From: Campylobacteraceae bacterium
GTDB taxonomy: Bacteria > Campylobacterota > Campylobacteria > Campylobacterales > Sulfurospirillaceae
NCBI GenBank assembly: GCA_026988975.1
Contig: JALSKH010000006.1
Span: 1-57,820, forward strand
DNA: 57,820 bases
Direction: 5' to 3'
The notes beneath the pieces were generated by a model, which did no database searches, was not told where the DNA came from, and saw nothing but the letters and a program-made list of their open reading frames with translations. Every line of letters begins with the position of its first letter. The first letter of the stretch is position 1. Made by a program: the position numbers and the translations under genes. Shown piece by piece: positions 1-7,846 of the stretch.

Positions 1-959
1 ATCTTAGCAGCCTCTTTTGCGTGATAGCTGATGATGATGTCTGCTCCTGCTCTCTTGAAACCAAGAAGTGTCTCCATCATCACTCGATCATAATCAATCA
101 ACCCTGCATTTCCTGCATTTTTGAGCATGGAGTACTCTCCGCTTACATTATATACTGCAAGTGGCGTTGTTGTAGCATTTCTTACATCTCTTATGATATC
201 CATATACGCAAGAGCAGGTTTTACCATGAGTATATCTGCTCCCTCCATCTCATCTTCTACTGACTCGGCTATGGCTTCTCTCCTATTTGCAGGATTCATT
301 TGGTAACTTCTTCTATCTCCAAAACTAGGAGCCGACTCGGCAACATCGCGAAATGGTCCATAGTATGCACTAGCAAATTTAGTAGAGTAGCTCATGATAG
401 GAAGATTTATAAAACCTTCACTATCCAACGCTTCTCTTATGGCTGTTATCATGCCATCCATCATGCCACTAGGTGCTATCATATCGACTCCAGCCTTTGC
501 ATGTACTACCGCTTGTTTGCCCAAAATCTCCAAAGTTGCATCATTATCAACTGTTTCGTGTTCCATATCTAGTATGCCACAATGTCCATGGTCTGTAAAC
601 TCACAAAAACACAAATCACTCACTACGAACATATCTGGATGATTCTCTTTGATAGCTCGTATCGCGCTAGCCACTATGCCTTGATCGCACAAAGCATCGC
701 TTCCTATGCTATCTTTGACATCAGGAATCCCAAAAAGTATGATTGAATTTAACCCTAAATCTTTCAAAACTTGGCACTCTTTTAGTATCTCGTCTATGCT
801 CATTTGAAAAACACCTGGCATTGAGCCTATCTCTTTTTTGAGATTTTCACCATTTTTAACAAACAAAGGGTATATAAAATCATCTCTGCTTAGTTTTGTT
901 TCTTGTACTAAATCTCTTAAATTTTTATTAATTCTTAATCTTCTAAATCTTTTAAACAC
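1..959 (-). CDS. hemB: Delta-aminolevulinic acid dehydratase (porphobilinogen synthase), 3' end cut by window
   Basis: Condenses two 5-aminolevulinate molecules to porphobilinogen in cytosolic tetrapyrrole (heme) synthesis. Reading the minus strand from a GTG at 957-959, preceded by AAGGA six bases upstream, gives about 319 residues with no stop before the window edge; the family is about 320-325, so only the last few residues are missing. Visible hallmarks are the Cys-rich metal site ([14 protein letters not shown], three Cys, the zinc type) and the two active-site lysine regions ([16 protein letters not shown] and [10 protein letters not shown]). It is divergent from ribA across a 72-bp gap. 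The GTG start is chosen because of the ribosome site and because no upstream ATG is in frame near it. Confidence 0.95.
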   Translation of the reverse strand, partial: MFKRFRRLRINKNLRDLVQETKLSRDDFIYPLFVKNGENLKKEIGSMPGVFQMSIDEILKECQVLKDLGLNSIILFGIPDVKDSIGSDALCDQGIVASAIRAIKENHPDMFVVSDLCFCEFTDHGHCGILDMEHETVDNDATLEILGKQAVVHAKAGVDMIAPSGMMDGMITAIREALDSEGFINLPIMSYSTKFASAYYGPFRDVAESAPSFGDRRSYQMNPANRREAIAESVEDEMEGADILMVKPALAYMDIIRDVRNATTTPLAVYNVSGEYSMLKNAGNAGLIDYDRVMMETLLGFKRAGADIIISYHAKEAAK

Positions 960-976
960 TTTTTTTCCTTATGTCT

Positions 977-1001
977 GGTAAAATAAAAATAATATTTTAC
1001 C
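977..1001. promoter_or_regulatory. 9-bp inverted repeat in the hemB/ribA divergent promoter region
   Basis: GGTAAAATA (977-985) and its exact complement TATTTTACC (993-1001) are separated by 7 bases in the 72-bp gap between two divergent genes. A -10-like CATAATATAC follows at 1001-1010 on the ribA side. The placement fits an operator or overlapping promoters; no regulator is identified, and an AT-rich chance palindrome cannot be excluded. Confidence 0.4.
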
Positions 1002-1031
1002 ATAATATACTTAATAAGGTTTAACAAGCAT

Positions 1032-1595
1032 ATGAGAATCAATATATCAAACATAGCAAATCTTCCAACAAAATATGGAAATTTCAAGATTCAATCATTC
1101 CGTGAGGGTGTCAAAGAGCATCTAGTTATCTTCAATGAACCATTAGGAGAAAGTCCGATAGTGCGTATTCACAGCGAATGTTTAACTGGAGACACCATAG
1201 GAAGCCTAAAGTGTGACTGCGGAGATCAACTCCAATTTGCCCTAAAAACCATAGGCGAAAAAGGCGGAATGGTCATATATCTAAGGCAAGAGGGAAGAGA
1301 CATAGGACTTTTAAACAAAGTAAACGCATACGCGCTTCAAGACGCAGGATATGACACGGTAGAGGCAAATCATCAATTAGGATTTGAAGCAGATGAGCGA
1401 AATTATGAGATGGTAGAGATAATCTTGCACTACTTCAAGATAAAATCCATAAGGCTACTGACAAACAATCCCAAAAAACTCCAAAGCTTAAAACATATAG
1501 AGATAAAAGAGAGAATTCCCATCATAATCGAGCCAAACAAATACAACAAAGAGTACCTAAAAACCAAAAAAAATGAGATGGGACACTTGTTATAG
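1032..1595 (+). CDS. ribA: GTP cyclohydrolase II
   Basis: First step of riboflavin synthesis: opens GTP to 2,5-diamino-6-ribosylamino-4-pyrimidinone phosphate, releasing formate and pyrophosphate. The 187-residue protein has the zinc site Cys50, Cys61, Cys63 (C-x10-C-x-C within SECLTGD...KCDCGD) and the conserved YLRQEGRDIGL segment. The length matches stand-alone RibA (E. coli 196) with no fused DHBP synthase domain, although many Campylobacterota also carry fused RibBA proteins. The ATG follows a weak AAGG-containing leader; there is no better in-frame start. It is the first gene of a plus-strand run, followed after 41 bp by a TA module. Confidence 0.93.
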   Translation: MRINISNIANLPTKYGNFKIQSFREGVKEHLVIFNEPLGESPIVRIHSECLTGDTIGSLKCDCGDQLQFALKTIGEKGGMVIYLRQEGRDIGLLNKVNAYALQDAGYDTVEANHQLGFEADERNYEMVEIILHYFKIKSIRLLTNNPKKLQSLKHIEIKERIPIIIEPNKYNKEYLKTKKNEMGHLL

Positions 1596-1636
1596 ATATA
1601 TGCTATAATATACCTACAACAAGATAAAGGCTTGAT

Positions 1637-1927
1637 ATGAATCGTGAGAATATTTTAAATTTATTAGAACAATACAAAAACAGAAATCGCGGTAAATATG
1701 GAATAGAAAATATCGGTATATTTGGCTCCTTTGCTCGCAATGAAGCGAATGATTCGAGTGATATAGATATCTGCATACAAACAAAAACACCTGATATGTT
1801 CGCGATAGTTCACATCAAAGAGGATTTGCAAAATCTTTTTAACAAAAATATTGACATAGTTCGCCTCAGAGAGAGAATGAACCCATATCTAAAAAAACGA
1901 ATAGATAAAGAAGCCGTATATGTATGA
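1637..1927 (+). CDS. mntA: MntA-like nucleotidyltransferase antitoxin
   Basis: Small (96 aa) minimal nucleotidyltransferase. It carries the exact family signature GS-x10-D-x-D (Gly30-Ser31 through Asp42 and Asp44, GSFARNEANDSSDID). In characterised MntA-HepT systems this enzyme adds AMP to a tyrosine of the partner HEPN RNase and so silences it. The stop overlaps the start of the next gene by 8 bp, the expected antitoxin-first translational coupling. It sits between two housekeeping genes, so it is probably an acquired module. The family assignment is strong; AMPylation activity here is inferred. Confidence 0.88.
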   Translation: MNRENILNLLEQYKNRNRGKYGIENIGIFGSFARNEANDSSDIDICIQTKTPDMFAIVHIKEDLQNLFNKNIDIVRLRERMNPYLKKRIDKEAVYV

Positions 1928-2291
1928 TAAACCGCTTGTTATCGATATACTCGGGCAAGTTTTAAATGCTACTGAAGTTATTTTAACAAGATTTGAGATA
2001 GTAAATAGTAGTAGTTTTTTTCTTGATTCACCTGAGGGAATGGAAAAATTAGACTCGATATGTATGCAGCTTATAGCCATAGGCGAATCACTCAAAAATA
2101 TTGATAAAATTACAAATAAAAAACTCTTAGATAATTATCCAGAAGTTGACTGGAAAGGGGCAAAGGGAATTAGAGATATCATTTCTCATCACTATTTTGA
2201 CTTAGATGCTGAAGAAATTTATAATGTTTGCGATGAAAAACTTCCTCTTTTGAAGGTAACTATAGAGAAAATAGTCCAGGAACTATCATAA
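1920..2291 (+). CDS. hepT: HepT-like HEPN-domain RNase toxin
   Basis: 123-residue helical HEPN (DUF86) protein. The catalytic motif R-x4-H-x-Y is intact as Arg85, His90 and Tyr92 (RDIISHHY); the Tyr is the residue AMPylated by MntA in studied pairs. It overlaps the antitoxin gene by 8 bp and ends 24 bp before yigZ. Role by family: a ribonuclease that cleaves tRNA or mRNA when not modified. The intact motif argues that the module is functional rather than a relic. Confidence 0.87.
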   Translation: MYDKPLVIDILGQVLNATEVILTRFEIVNSSSFFLDSPEGMEKLDSICMQLIAIGESLKNIDKITNKKLLDNYPEVDWKGAKGIRDIISHHYFDLDAEEIYNVCDEKLPLLKVTIEKIVQELS

Positions 2292-2315
2292 GTCTGATAT
2301 GTCTCTTAGAAAAAA

Positions 2316-2882
2316 ATGCCAATGTTTACACTAGATAAAATTTACAGTGCTACTTACGAGGAGAAAAAATCAAAATTTATAGCTTATCTATGTGCTTATA
2401 GTGAATTTGACAAGCTTCTTGAACAACTGAAAAATGAGCATCCAAAGGCAAGACATATAGTCACAGCTTTTAGATACATCAATGAAATCGGGCAGATAGT
2501 TGAGGGTAGTAGCGACGACAAAGAGCCAAGAGGTACAGCAGGAAAACCGGCTCTACATGTACTCCAAGGAAGTGAGCTGATAAATGTTGGGGTCTTGATA
2601 GTGAGGTATTTTGGTGGCATAAAACTAGGAACGGGTGGGCTAGTCAGAGCCTACAGTGACGCAGTAAATCTAGCCCTAAAAGAGTGCAAACTGATAAAAT
2701 ACGAAAAACGAGAGAATTTTAAGTTTACAAGTAGCTATAGCGACCTTGGCAAAGTGGAGTACCATCTGCAAAAAATTGGCATAACAGGGATAAAAAAAGA
2801 TTTTTTATCCCTACATGTAGAGATAAATTTAGAAGCAACGCACAAGCAGATAGAAGAGCTTAAAGCATACCTGAAAGAATAG
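2316..2882 (+). CDS. yigZ: YigZ/IMPACT family protein (UPF0029)
   Basis: 188 aa, the usual length of the bacterial YigZ family. The N-terminal IMPACT domain shows the family core KSKFIAY, SSDDKEPRGTAGKP and RYFGGIKLGTGGLVRAY; a C-terminal ferredoxin-like domain follows from about residue 130. The biochemical role is not settled (related to eukaryotic IMPACT, a translation-stress factor). The first ATG is followed two codons later by a second (MPM); either could be used because no clear ribosome site discriminates. The rsmG gene begins 18 bp downstream, so the two are likely co-transcribed. Confidence 0.9.
   Translation: MPMFTLDKIYSATYEEKKSKFIAYLCAYSEFDKLLEQLKNEHPKARHIVTAFRYINEIGQIVEGSSDDKEPRGTAGKPALHVLQGSELINVGVLIVRYFGGIKLGTGGLVRAYSDAVNLALKECKLIKYEKRENFKFTSSYSDLGKVEYHLQKIGITGIKKDFLSLHVEINLEATHKQIEELKAYLKE
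2811..2820. repeat. CTACATGTAG palindrome, representative of an over-represented word
   Basis: The 10-bp palindrome CTACATGTAG occurs eight times in the window: 2811-2820, 8666-8675, 29187-29196, 40921-40930, 42409-42418, 43983-43992, 50351-50360 and 52207-52216. The 8-bp core TACATGTA occurs about 17 times by my manual scan. All exact copies are inside coding sequence, and each I translated encodes Leu-His-Val spelled CTA-CAT-GTA. Expected count at this base composition is well below one for the 10-mer. Confidence 0.75.
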
Positions 2883-2900
2883 ATTGGATATAATAAACGG

Positions 2901-3461
2901 ATGAAAAAAGAGACAATAGACTACAAATTGCCAGTAGATTTTGAACAGAAGTGTGAAATTTTTACTGCATTGATTTTAAAGTACAACAAAGTTCACAACA
3001 TAACAGGTGCTAAAAACAAAAAACAGATAGCTCAAAATATCGAAGACAGTATCTATCCTATCAAATTTATTGATTTAAACATAAAAAGTGCTATCGACAT
3101 CGGGAGTGGGGCTGGTTTTCCCGGTCTTATTTTAGCGATGGCACTGCCTAAAGTAAGATTTAGCTTGTTTGAGCCCATAAAAAAGAAGAGTTCCTTCTTG
3201 CATCTTGCGAAGAGTACTCTAAATTTAAAAAATGTAGATATAATTTCACAACGAGTTGAGGAAGTAGAGGCTTTTGAAGTAGATCTGATATGCTCTCGTG
3301 CAGTCACTAAGACTGAGCTTCTCATAGATATATGCAGAGATTTTATATCTAAAAAAACAACTCTACTCTTCTACAAAGGCTCTAGTGTTGATGAAGAGTT
3401 GGATAAATTTAAGGATTATAAGATTTATAATCATGGAAATAGAAACTATCTTATTATCTGA
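2901..3461 (+). CDS. rsmG: 16S rRNA (guanine-527-N7)-methyltransferase
   Basis: SAM-dependent methyltransferase that modifies G527 of 16S rRNA. The 186-residue protein has the SAM-binding glycine motif DIGSGAGFPGL (about residues 66-76), the upstream HNITGAK segment and the later SRAV motif typical of RsmG. Length is normal for Campylobacterota, so the gene is intact. However, its 3' region (about 3317-3400) recurs in decayed form at 4150-4212 on the far side of the PIN toxin-antitoxin module, suggesting that the module arrived at the 3' end of this gene and restored it. Confidence 0.93.
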   Translation: MKKETIDYKLPVDFEQKCEIFTALILKYNKVHNITGAKNKKQIAQNIEDSIYPIKFIDLNIKSAIDIGSGAGFPGLILAMALPKVRFSLFEPIKKKSSFLHLAKSTLNLKNVDIISQRVEEVEAFEVDLICSRAVTKTELLIDICRDFISKKTTLLFYKGSSVDEELDKFKDYKIYNHGNRNYLII

Positions 3462-3491
3462 CCTCAAAAATTAACCAAATTATTATAAATG

Positions 3492-3516
3492 AAAAGATAC
3501 AATAGGTATATCTTTT
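3492..3516. promoter_or_regulatory. Palindromic operator of PIN TA module 1
   Basis: AAAAGATA (3492-3499) and TATCTTTT (3509-3516) form an inverted repeat with a 9-base spacer, 18 bp upstream of the antitoxin ATG and just after a TATAAAT-like -10. The same palindrome, in the same place relative to the start, precedes the second module (21787-21816). Conservation between the paralogous modules supports binding by the antitoxin for autoregulation. Confidence 0.65.
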
Positions 3517-3534
3517 AATTTTAGAGGTTGAAAA

Positions 3535-3774
3535 ATGATACGAGAAGTAATAAGACCACAATGCAATAATTTTACTATTAATATACCAAATAGTTATGTT
3601 AATAGAGAAGTTGAATTTATAATGTTTCCTCTTGATGAACCTGAAATTACAGATGAAGTAAAAAAACAAAATATATCAGTTTTGGGTGGAAGCTTACATA
3701 AATATTCAGATCCATCAAAAATTGATTTAGAAGATAAAGCTTGGGAATTGCATATTGAAGATAAATACACATGA
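3535..3774 (+). CDS. Antitoxin of PIN-domain TA module 1
   Basis: 79 aa, preceded by AGAGG 8 bp upstream of the ATG. The N-terminus (REVIRPQCNNFTINIPNSYV) looks like a short beta-strand DNA-binding segment as found in AbrB/VapB-type antitoxins; the acidic C-terminus (DLEDKAWELHIEDKY) is the likely toxin-binding tail. The stop overlaps the toxin ATG by 4 bp. It is clearly paralogous to the protein at 21522-21770 (shared start MIREVI, FTINIP, EFIMFPLDE). Function is inferred from position next to a PIN toxin. Confidence 0.82.
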   Translation: MIREVIRPQCNNFTINIPNSYVNREVEFIMFPLDEPEITDEVKKQNISVLGGSLHKYSDPSKIDLEDKAWELHIEDKYT

Positions 3775-4139
3775 TACTTTTAGATGCAAATTATATTTTA
3801 AGATTTCTACTTAAAGATAATCTTAAAATGTATGAGATTGCAAGGGATTGTATTGTCAATAATAACTGTGTAGTAATCAATGAAGTTTTAGCAGAAGTTG
3901 TATTTGTTTTATCAAAAGTTTATAAAGTTACAAAACAAGATATATCAAAATCGTTAATAAATATTTTAGAATATGATAACATCATCATAAATGATAAAAA
4001 TACAATAGTAAACTCGTTAGAAATATTTGAAAATAAAAACTTAGACTTTGTAGATTGTATTTTATGTGCAAAATCAAAAGAATATAGAGTTAGAACATTT
4101 GATAAAAAACTAAATAAGTGTATCGATAGCTTCCTATAG
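3771..4139 (+). CDS. PIN-domain ribonuclease toxin 1 (VapC-like)
   Basis: 122-residue PIN domain. The acidic metal site can be read as Asp5 (LLDANYI), Glu38 (INEVLAE), Asp95 (FVDCILCA) and Asp111 (TFDKKLNK), all present. VapC-type toxins cleave tRNA or rRNA at a single site when released from antitoxin; the target here is unknown. The second PIN protein (21164-21529) has one residue less and the same key positions. The last codons of this gene (CTTCCTATAG) already resemble the rsmG 3' sequence around 3320, so the duplicated rsmG segment overlaps its stop. Confidence 0.87.
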   Translation: MILLDANYILRFLLKDNLKMYEIARDCIVNNNCVVINEVLAEVVFVLSKVYKVTKQDISKSLINILEYDNIIINDKNTIVNSLEIFENKNLDFVDCILCAKSKEYRVRTFDKKLNKCIDSFL

Positions 4140-4149
4140 GTGTTTATTC

Positions 4150-4212
4150 GTAGAGATTTTATCTCCAAAAATAACTCCGCTCTTCTACAAAAGCTCTAGA
4201 GTTGATAAAGAA
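4150..4212 (+). pseudogene. Decayed copy of the rsmG 3' segment
   Basis: 4150-4212 aligns with 3334-3398 inside rsmG at roughly 85% identity over about 62 positions by eye, with one 2-base deletion that breaks the frame. The shared blocks include AGAGATTTTAT and CTCTTCTACAAA. Weaker similarity extends leftward to about 4130. It cannot code for more than a few residues. The simplest reading is that this is the original rsmG 3' end, displaced and freed from selection when the PIN TA module came in with a replacement 3' end. Confidence 0.75.
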
Positions 4213-4248
4213 CTAGTACCCCACCACCCATAGGTTGAGGGGTACTAG
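4213..4248. terminator. Hairpin downstream of the rsmG remnant
   Basis: CTAGTACCCC (4213-4222) and GGGGTACTAG (4239-4248) form a perfect 10-bp stem around a 16-base loop. No T-run follows on either strand, so it is not a classic intrinsic terminator; it could be a structured mRNA element or a remnant of the insertion. It lies 18 bp before the next ATG. Confidence 0.45.
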
Positions 4249-4266
4249 ACAGATTAAAGGATTTGG

Positions 4267-4500
4267 ATGATTTTTAAGATATTGGTTTTTGGTGTTGTTG
4301 TTTTTATAGTTTATACACTATTTTTTAAAACTAGCAGGGGAACTGTGCAAAATAGCGCCAAAACGAAAAAGAGAAAAAGAGATACTGATAGCGACACTAT
4401 GGTGGAGTGCGCAAAATGCTCTGTTTTTGTAAGTGAAAAAGAGGCGATTATAAAAGATGGTAAATTCTACTGCTCAAAAGAGTGTGCCGGAGTAAAATGA
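4267..4500 (+). CDS. PP0621 family membrane-anchored zinc-binding protein
   Basis: 77 aa with one N-terminal membrane helix (about residues 2-20), a basic linker (KTKKRKRD) and a C-terminal Cys cluster CAKC...CSKEC suited to bind one zinc ion, the layout of the PP0621 family. Function is unknown. AAAGGA lies 6 bp before the ATG. The stop TGA overlaps the start of the next gene (ATGATG), suggesting coupled translation. In this window it follows rsmG once the TA insertion is discounted. Confidence 0.75.
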   Translation: MIFKILVFGVVVFIVYTLFFKTSRGTVQNSAKTKKRKRDTDSDTMVECAKCSVFVSEKEAIIKDGKFYCSKECAGVK

Positions 4501-4865
4501 TGCAGATTTTTGGACACGATTTTATACAAAATGACAGGTTTGCTTTTGTATCAGACATAAATGAGATAAAAAATACCCCTGCAAACTCCATAATTTTGAT
4601 GGAGTTTAACAAAGAAATCATAACATATTGTAAAGAAAAAAATCTATCGTTTGGTGTACATGTAGAGACTATAAAAGAGTTAGTTCTAGCCTCTGCTTCA
4701 CAAGCTTCATACTTGCTAGTAGATCAAAACTTCGCAAAAGAGGCACAGAACATAGCAAATGAGTACATGTATGATGCAAAAGTTCTACTAATTTCCAAAG
4801 ATGAAGACGAGATAGAGTTTTGTGCAAAAAATGGCATAGATGGGATTATCTTTTTAAATTGCTAG
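4497..4865 (+). CDS. Conserved-looking small cytosolic protein, unknown function
   Basis: About 122 aa; I do not recognise a named family. It has no membrane segment. Alternating hydrophobic strands and helices (SIILMEF, ASYLLVDQ, AKVLLISKDEDEIEFCAKNGIDGIIFLN) suggest a small alpha/beta fold. The start is one of two consecutive ATGs (4497 or 4500) overlapping the upstream stop; earlier in-frame codons lack a ribosome site. Tight coupling to the genes on both sides indicates a real gene in the rsmG-PP0621-EamA run. Confidence 0.7.
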   Translation: MMQIFGHDFIQNDRFAFVSDINEIKNTPANSIILMEFNKEIITYCKEKNLSFGVHVETIKELVLASASQASYLLVDQNFAKEAQNIANEYMYDAKVLLISKDEDEIEFCAKNGIDGIIFLNC

Positions 4866-5743
4866 AAAAACATAAAAACCTCATATATATCTTACTCTTT
4901 TTTGGCATGATTGGATGGGGTGCTTCTTGGGTGAATGCAAAATTTTTGAGCCACTATATAGATGCTTACGATATGATCTTATTTCGCTTTGGCATAACGG
5001 CATTTACTATGATACCCATCATCTTGGTACTAAAAAAATCTTTTAAGATAGATATCAAAAGTTTTGGTGTTGCATTTTTGGCTTCAGTTGTATTTATCAC
5101 ATATATGAAGTACTATTTTATGGGTACAAAGTATGGTACAGCCTCACTTGGTGGGGCTTTTGTGACGACACTTGTGCCGATAATCACCTTTTTGCTACTA
5201 GCCATCTTGGGTGAAAAGAAGATGAGAAAAAAGGATTATTTTGCTCTGTTTTTAGGAGCTATCGGGGTTTTGACTATGCTAAATATATGGAACTCTAGCC
5301 TAAAAGATATACTTGTTGTTCAAAATTTATACTTTTTATTGGCATCTTTTTTATGGCCTATTTTTACTATCATAAGTTCCAAGTCAAAAACTATATCTCC
5401 TATCGTCTTTAGTTTCTATCTCTACATTATCACCATAACACTTGATTCTATCTTTTTTGTAGATTTTCGCTCCATCGCTTATGAGAGTTTTGATACAACA
5501 TTTTGGATAAATCTTCTAATCCTCTCTGTAGTAAGCTCGACCTTTTCAAATACAGTTTATTTCATAGGTATAGAGAGATTGGGAGCGGGAAGTGTTAGTA
5601 CATTTATATTTTTAGTGCCATTTTCAGCTATCATCTTGAGTGCAATTTTTCTCAAAGAGCAGATAAGTCTTTCTATCATATTAGGCACAATTTTAACGAT
5701 ATATGCGATAAAAATCTTAAACAACATACGCTTTTTCAAATAA
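4859..5743 (+). CDS. EamA/DMT-family transporter
   Basis: About 294-residue hydrophobic protein with roughly ten predicted membrane helices in two EamA repeats. The first begins at IYILLFFGMIGWGASWVNAKF, with the typical W-x-S-x-W-like first helix; the second begins around YFLLASFLWPIFTI. DMT transporters export metabolites such as amino acids; the substrate is unknown. The likely start is TTG 4859 overlapping the preceding stop; the ATG at 4820 would add 13 hydrophilic residues read through the upstream gene, and ATG 4909 would cut into helix 1. The start is therefore uncertain. Confidence 0.82.
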   Translation: MLEKHKNLIYILLFFGMIGWGASWVNAKFLSHYIDAYDMILFRFGITAFTMIPIILVLKKSFKIDIKSFGVAFLASVVFITYMKYYFMGTKYGTASLGGAFVTTLVPIITFLLLAILGEKKMRKKDYFALFLGAIGVLTMLNIWNSSLKDILVVQNLYFLLASFLWPIFTIISSKSKTISPIVFSFYLYIITITLDSIFFVDFRSIAYESFDTTFWINLLILSVVSSTFSNTVYFIGIERLGAGSVSTFIFLVPFSAIILSAIFLKEQISLSIILGTILTIYAIKILNNIRFFK

Positions 5744-5833
5744 TTTGTTTGATTTATATTTATCATAAGCAATATAAATACTCTTTTTACGCTCTAAAGA
5801 CATGGGCTTTTTGCACTCAATGATTTATTTTTC

Positions 5834-5850
5834 ATTTAATCTCATTAAAT
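5834..5850. promoter_or_regulatory. Short palindrome upstream of the yfdX-like gene
   Basis: ATTTAAT (5834-5840) and ATTAAAT (5844-5850) form a 7-bp inverted repeat with 3-base spacer in the 173-bp gap before the YfdX-family gene, upstream of a TATACAAT-like -10 near 5880. It could be an operator; AT-rich chance palindromes are common. Confidence 0.3.
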
Positions 5851-5916
5851 TTTTCTGAAGTCTTATTTACTTTTTAGAGTATACAATTTCACAAATCAAA
5901 CAAGAAAGGATTTGCG

Positions 5917-6900
5917 ATGAAAAAAAGTTTTATAGTTTCGGTAGCTTTAGCCGTTACAGTTGTTGGTGCCTCCTCGCTTGAGGCTTCTAATCATACCCAA
6001 AGAGCAAAAAGTATCCAGAAGGAGATATCGTTTCACAATAAAAACTTTAAAGTAGCCTCCAAAGATATACAAAAAGGATTGAATGATACGATAAAAGCGA
6101 TCCAAGCTTTAGAAAAAAACAGAGTTAAAATTGCCCAAAAAAATTTGAATAATGCTACTAAAGAGTTTGATAAAGCCCTAAAAATAGACCCAAAACTAGG
6201 GTTAGTACCTCTCGAAGAGAACTTAGCAGCTTATGAGTACAGAGGAACACCAAAAAATATAAAAGATGCACTGAAGATTGCACAAAGTATGCTAGCTAAA
6301 AATAATCTGCAATTTGCAAGAGATATTTTAACTCCATTAAAAGATGAAATTGATATAACTACACACTATTTACCTATGGATTTATATCCTGATTCTACAA
6401 AAATGGCAGCAAAATTATTGGCCAAAGGTAAAAAGAAAAAAGCCTTAAGAGAATTGCAGTTTGGGCTCAGCATGATAGTTGGTGATCAAGTAATCATACC
6501 TATTCCACTGCTTTCTGCACAAGATCTAGTCATAATGGCTTCAAAAATTGACAAAACAAAGAAAAACCAAACATCAAAACTCCTTAAAAGAGCACAAATG
6601 GAGCTTCAAAAAGCTAAGTTACTAGGTTATACATCAGCTCATTCAAAAGAGTATAAGAGCCTTGAAAATAAGATAAAATCTATACAAAAAGAGATAAAAG
6701 GAAAAAATGAAGTCGAGAAACTCTACTCATCTATAAAAGAAGATTTTAAATCTTTAGTTCACAAAACAAGGGGAGACAAAAAGAGTTTTGACTCTGATTC
6801 CGTTTGGAACAATACACAAAACAGAAAAAAATCGGCAACACAGGAAGAGGATAAAGATGTGGTAAATTTCGCTCAAAAATCCAAACTTGATGCATTTTAA
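5917..6900 (+). CDS. YfdX family exported protein
   Basis: 327 aa with a Sec signal peptide (residues 1 to about 24, cleaved near SSLEASN). The mature part is helical. It includes the YfdX-type core with the segment DEIDITTHYLPMDLYPD (around residues 150-165) and a Lys-rich C-terminal half. E. coli YfdX (about 210 aa) is a periplasmic or chaperone-like protein of uncertain function linked to acid resistance; this one has an extra coiled-coil-like tail (EKLYSSIKEDFKSL). It has its own promoter gap upstream and a terminator right after, so it is a single-gene unit. Confidence 0.78.
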   Translation: MKKSFIVSVALAVTVVGASSLEASNHTQRAKSIQKEISFHNKNFKVASKDIQKGLNDTIKAIQALEKNRVKIAQKNLNNATKEFDKALKIDPKLGLVPLEENLAAYEYRGTPKNIKDALKIAQSMLAKNNLQFARDILTPLKDEIDITTHYLPMDLYPDSTKMAAKLLAKGKKKKALRELQFGLSMIVGDQVIIPIPLLSAQDLVIMASKIDKTKKNQTSKLLKRAQMELQKAKLLGYTSAHSKEYKSLENKIKSIQKEIKGKNEVEKLYSSIKEDFKSLVHKTRGDKKSFDSDSVWNNTQNRKKSATQEEDKDVVNFAQKSKLDAF

Positions 6901-6905
6901 ACTTA

Positions 6906-6931
6906 AGAGCCCTAGACACTAGGGTTCTTTT
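6906..6931 (+). terminator. Intrinsic terminator after yfdX-like gene
   Basis: AGAGCCCTA (6906-6914) pairs with TAGGGTTCT (6920-6928), with one G-T pair, around a 5-base loop, followed by a T-run (TTCTTTT). It starts 5 bp after the stop codon. Confidence 0.8.
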
Positions 6932-6979
6932 ACTGCTTTTTTGCTATAATTTTCATTATTTTATAGGAGTTATATCAAA

Positions 6980-7846
6980 ATGAAACTGAAACTAGGAATC
7001 CCAAAAGGAAGTTTACAGGAGGCAACTCTTGGTATATTTAAACAGGCTGGTTACGATATCAGTGTAAAATCCAGAAATTATTACCCAAGTATCGATGATA
7101 AAGAGATATCTTGCATGCTCATTAGAGCGCAAGAGATGGCAAGATATGTTGAGGGAGGTCAGCTAGATTGTGGACTGACTGGTTTGGATTGGATACGAGA
7201 AAACCGAGCAGATGTTGTAGAGCTTAGTGAACTCATATATGCAAAGACGAGCTTCAAGCCTATAAAATGGGTACTAGCTGTCAAAGAAAACTCAGACATC
7301 ACAAGTGTAAAAGATCTAGAAGGCAAAACTATCGCCACAGAAGTGGTAAATCTAACGGCAGATTATCTGAAAAAACATGGTGTTAATGCAAATGTAGAGT
7401 TTAGCTGGGGAACTACAGAGGTAAAAGTACCCGAACTTGCTGACGCCATAGTAGAGATAACCGAAACCGGCTCTAGTCTTAGGGCAAACAATCTCAAGGT
7501 ACTAGATACCGTCTTAGAGACTACTACTAGATTTATAGCCAATAAAGAGGCATACAATAACCCGGAAAAACGCAAAAAGATGGAAAATATAATCATGATG
7601 TTGCAATCCGTCATAGATGCAAAACCAAAAGCTTGCATTATGATGAATGTTCCAAAAAATAGCCTCGAAGAGATCCTATCAATAATTCCTTCTAAAAATC
7701 CGACAATCTCTCATCTAGCGAAAGGCGACTGGATAGATGTCATGGTCGTAATGGACAAAAAAGTCTTAAGAGATGTACTACCAAAGTTAAAAGATACAGG
7801 AGCAAGGTCGATAGTAGAGCTACCGATAAGTAAAATTATAGATTAA
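6980..7846 (+). CDS. hisG: ATP phosphoribosyltransferase, long form
   Basis: First step of histidine synthesis, joining ATP and PRPP; feedback-inhibited by histidine. 288 aa matches the long HisG form with its C-terminal ACT-like regulatory domain (from about residue 210), so no HisZ partner is needed. Recognisable parts are [12 protein letters not shown] at the N-terminus, [11 protein letters not shown] and the PRPP-binding segment [23 protein letters not shown] lies 10 bp before the ATG. Its last 11 bp overlap the convergent alr gene. Confidence 0.93.
   Translation: MKLKLGIPKGSLQEATLGIFKQAGYDISVKSRNYYPSIDDKEISCMLIRAQEMARYVEGGQLDCGLTGLDWIRENRADVVELSELIYAKTSFKPIKWVLAVKENSDITSVKDLEGKTIATEVVNLTADYLKKHGVNANVEFSWGTTEVKVPELADAIVEITETGSSLRANNLKVLDTVLETTTRFIANKEAYNNPEKRKKMENIIMMLQSVIDAKPKACIMMNVPKNSLEEILSIIPSKNPTISHLAKGDWIDVMVVMDKKVLRDVLPKLKDTGARSIVELPISKIID

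Noticed and set aside
21-642. Plus-strand open frames over the first 640 bases
   Set aside because: They are antisense to hemB, whose minus-strand frame carries all family motifs.
4213-4248. CRISPR or integron-type recombination site
   Set aside because: Single hairpin without repeat units, spacers or integrase; treated only as a hairpin.
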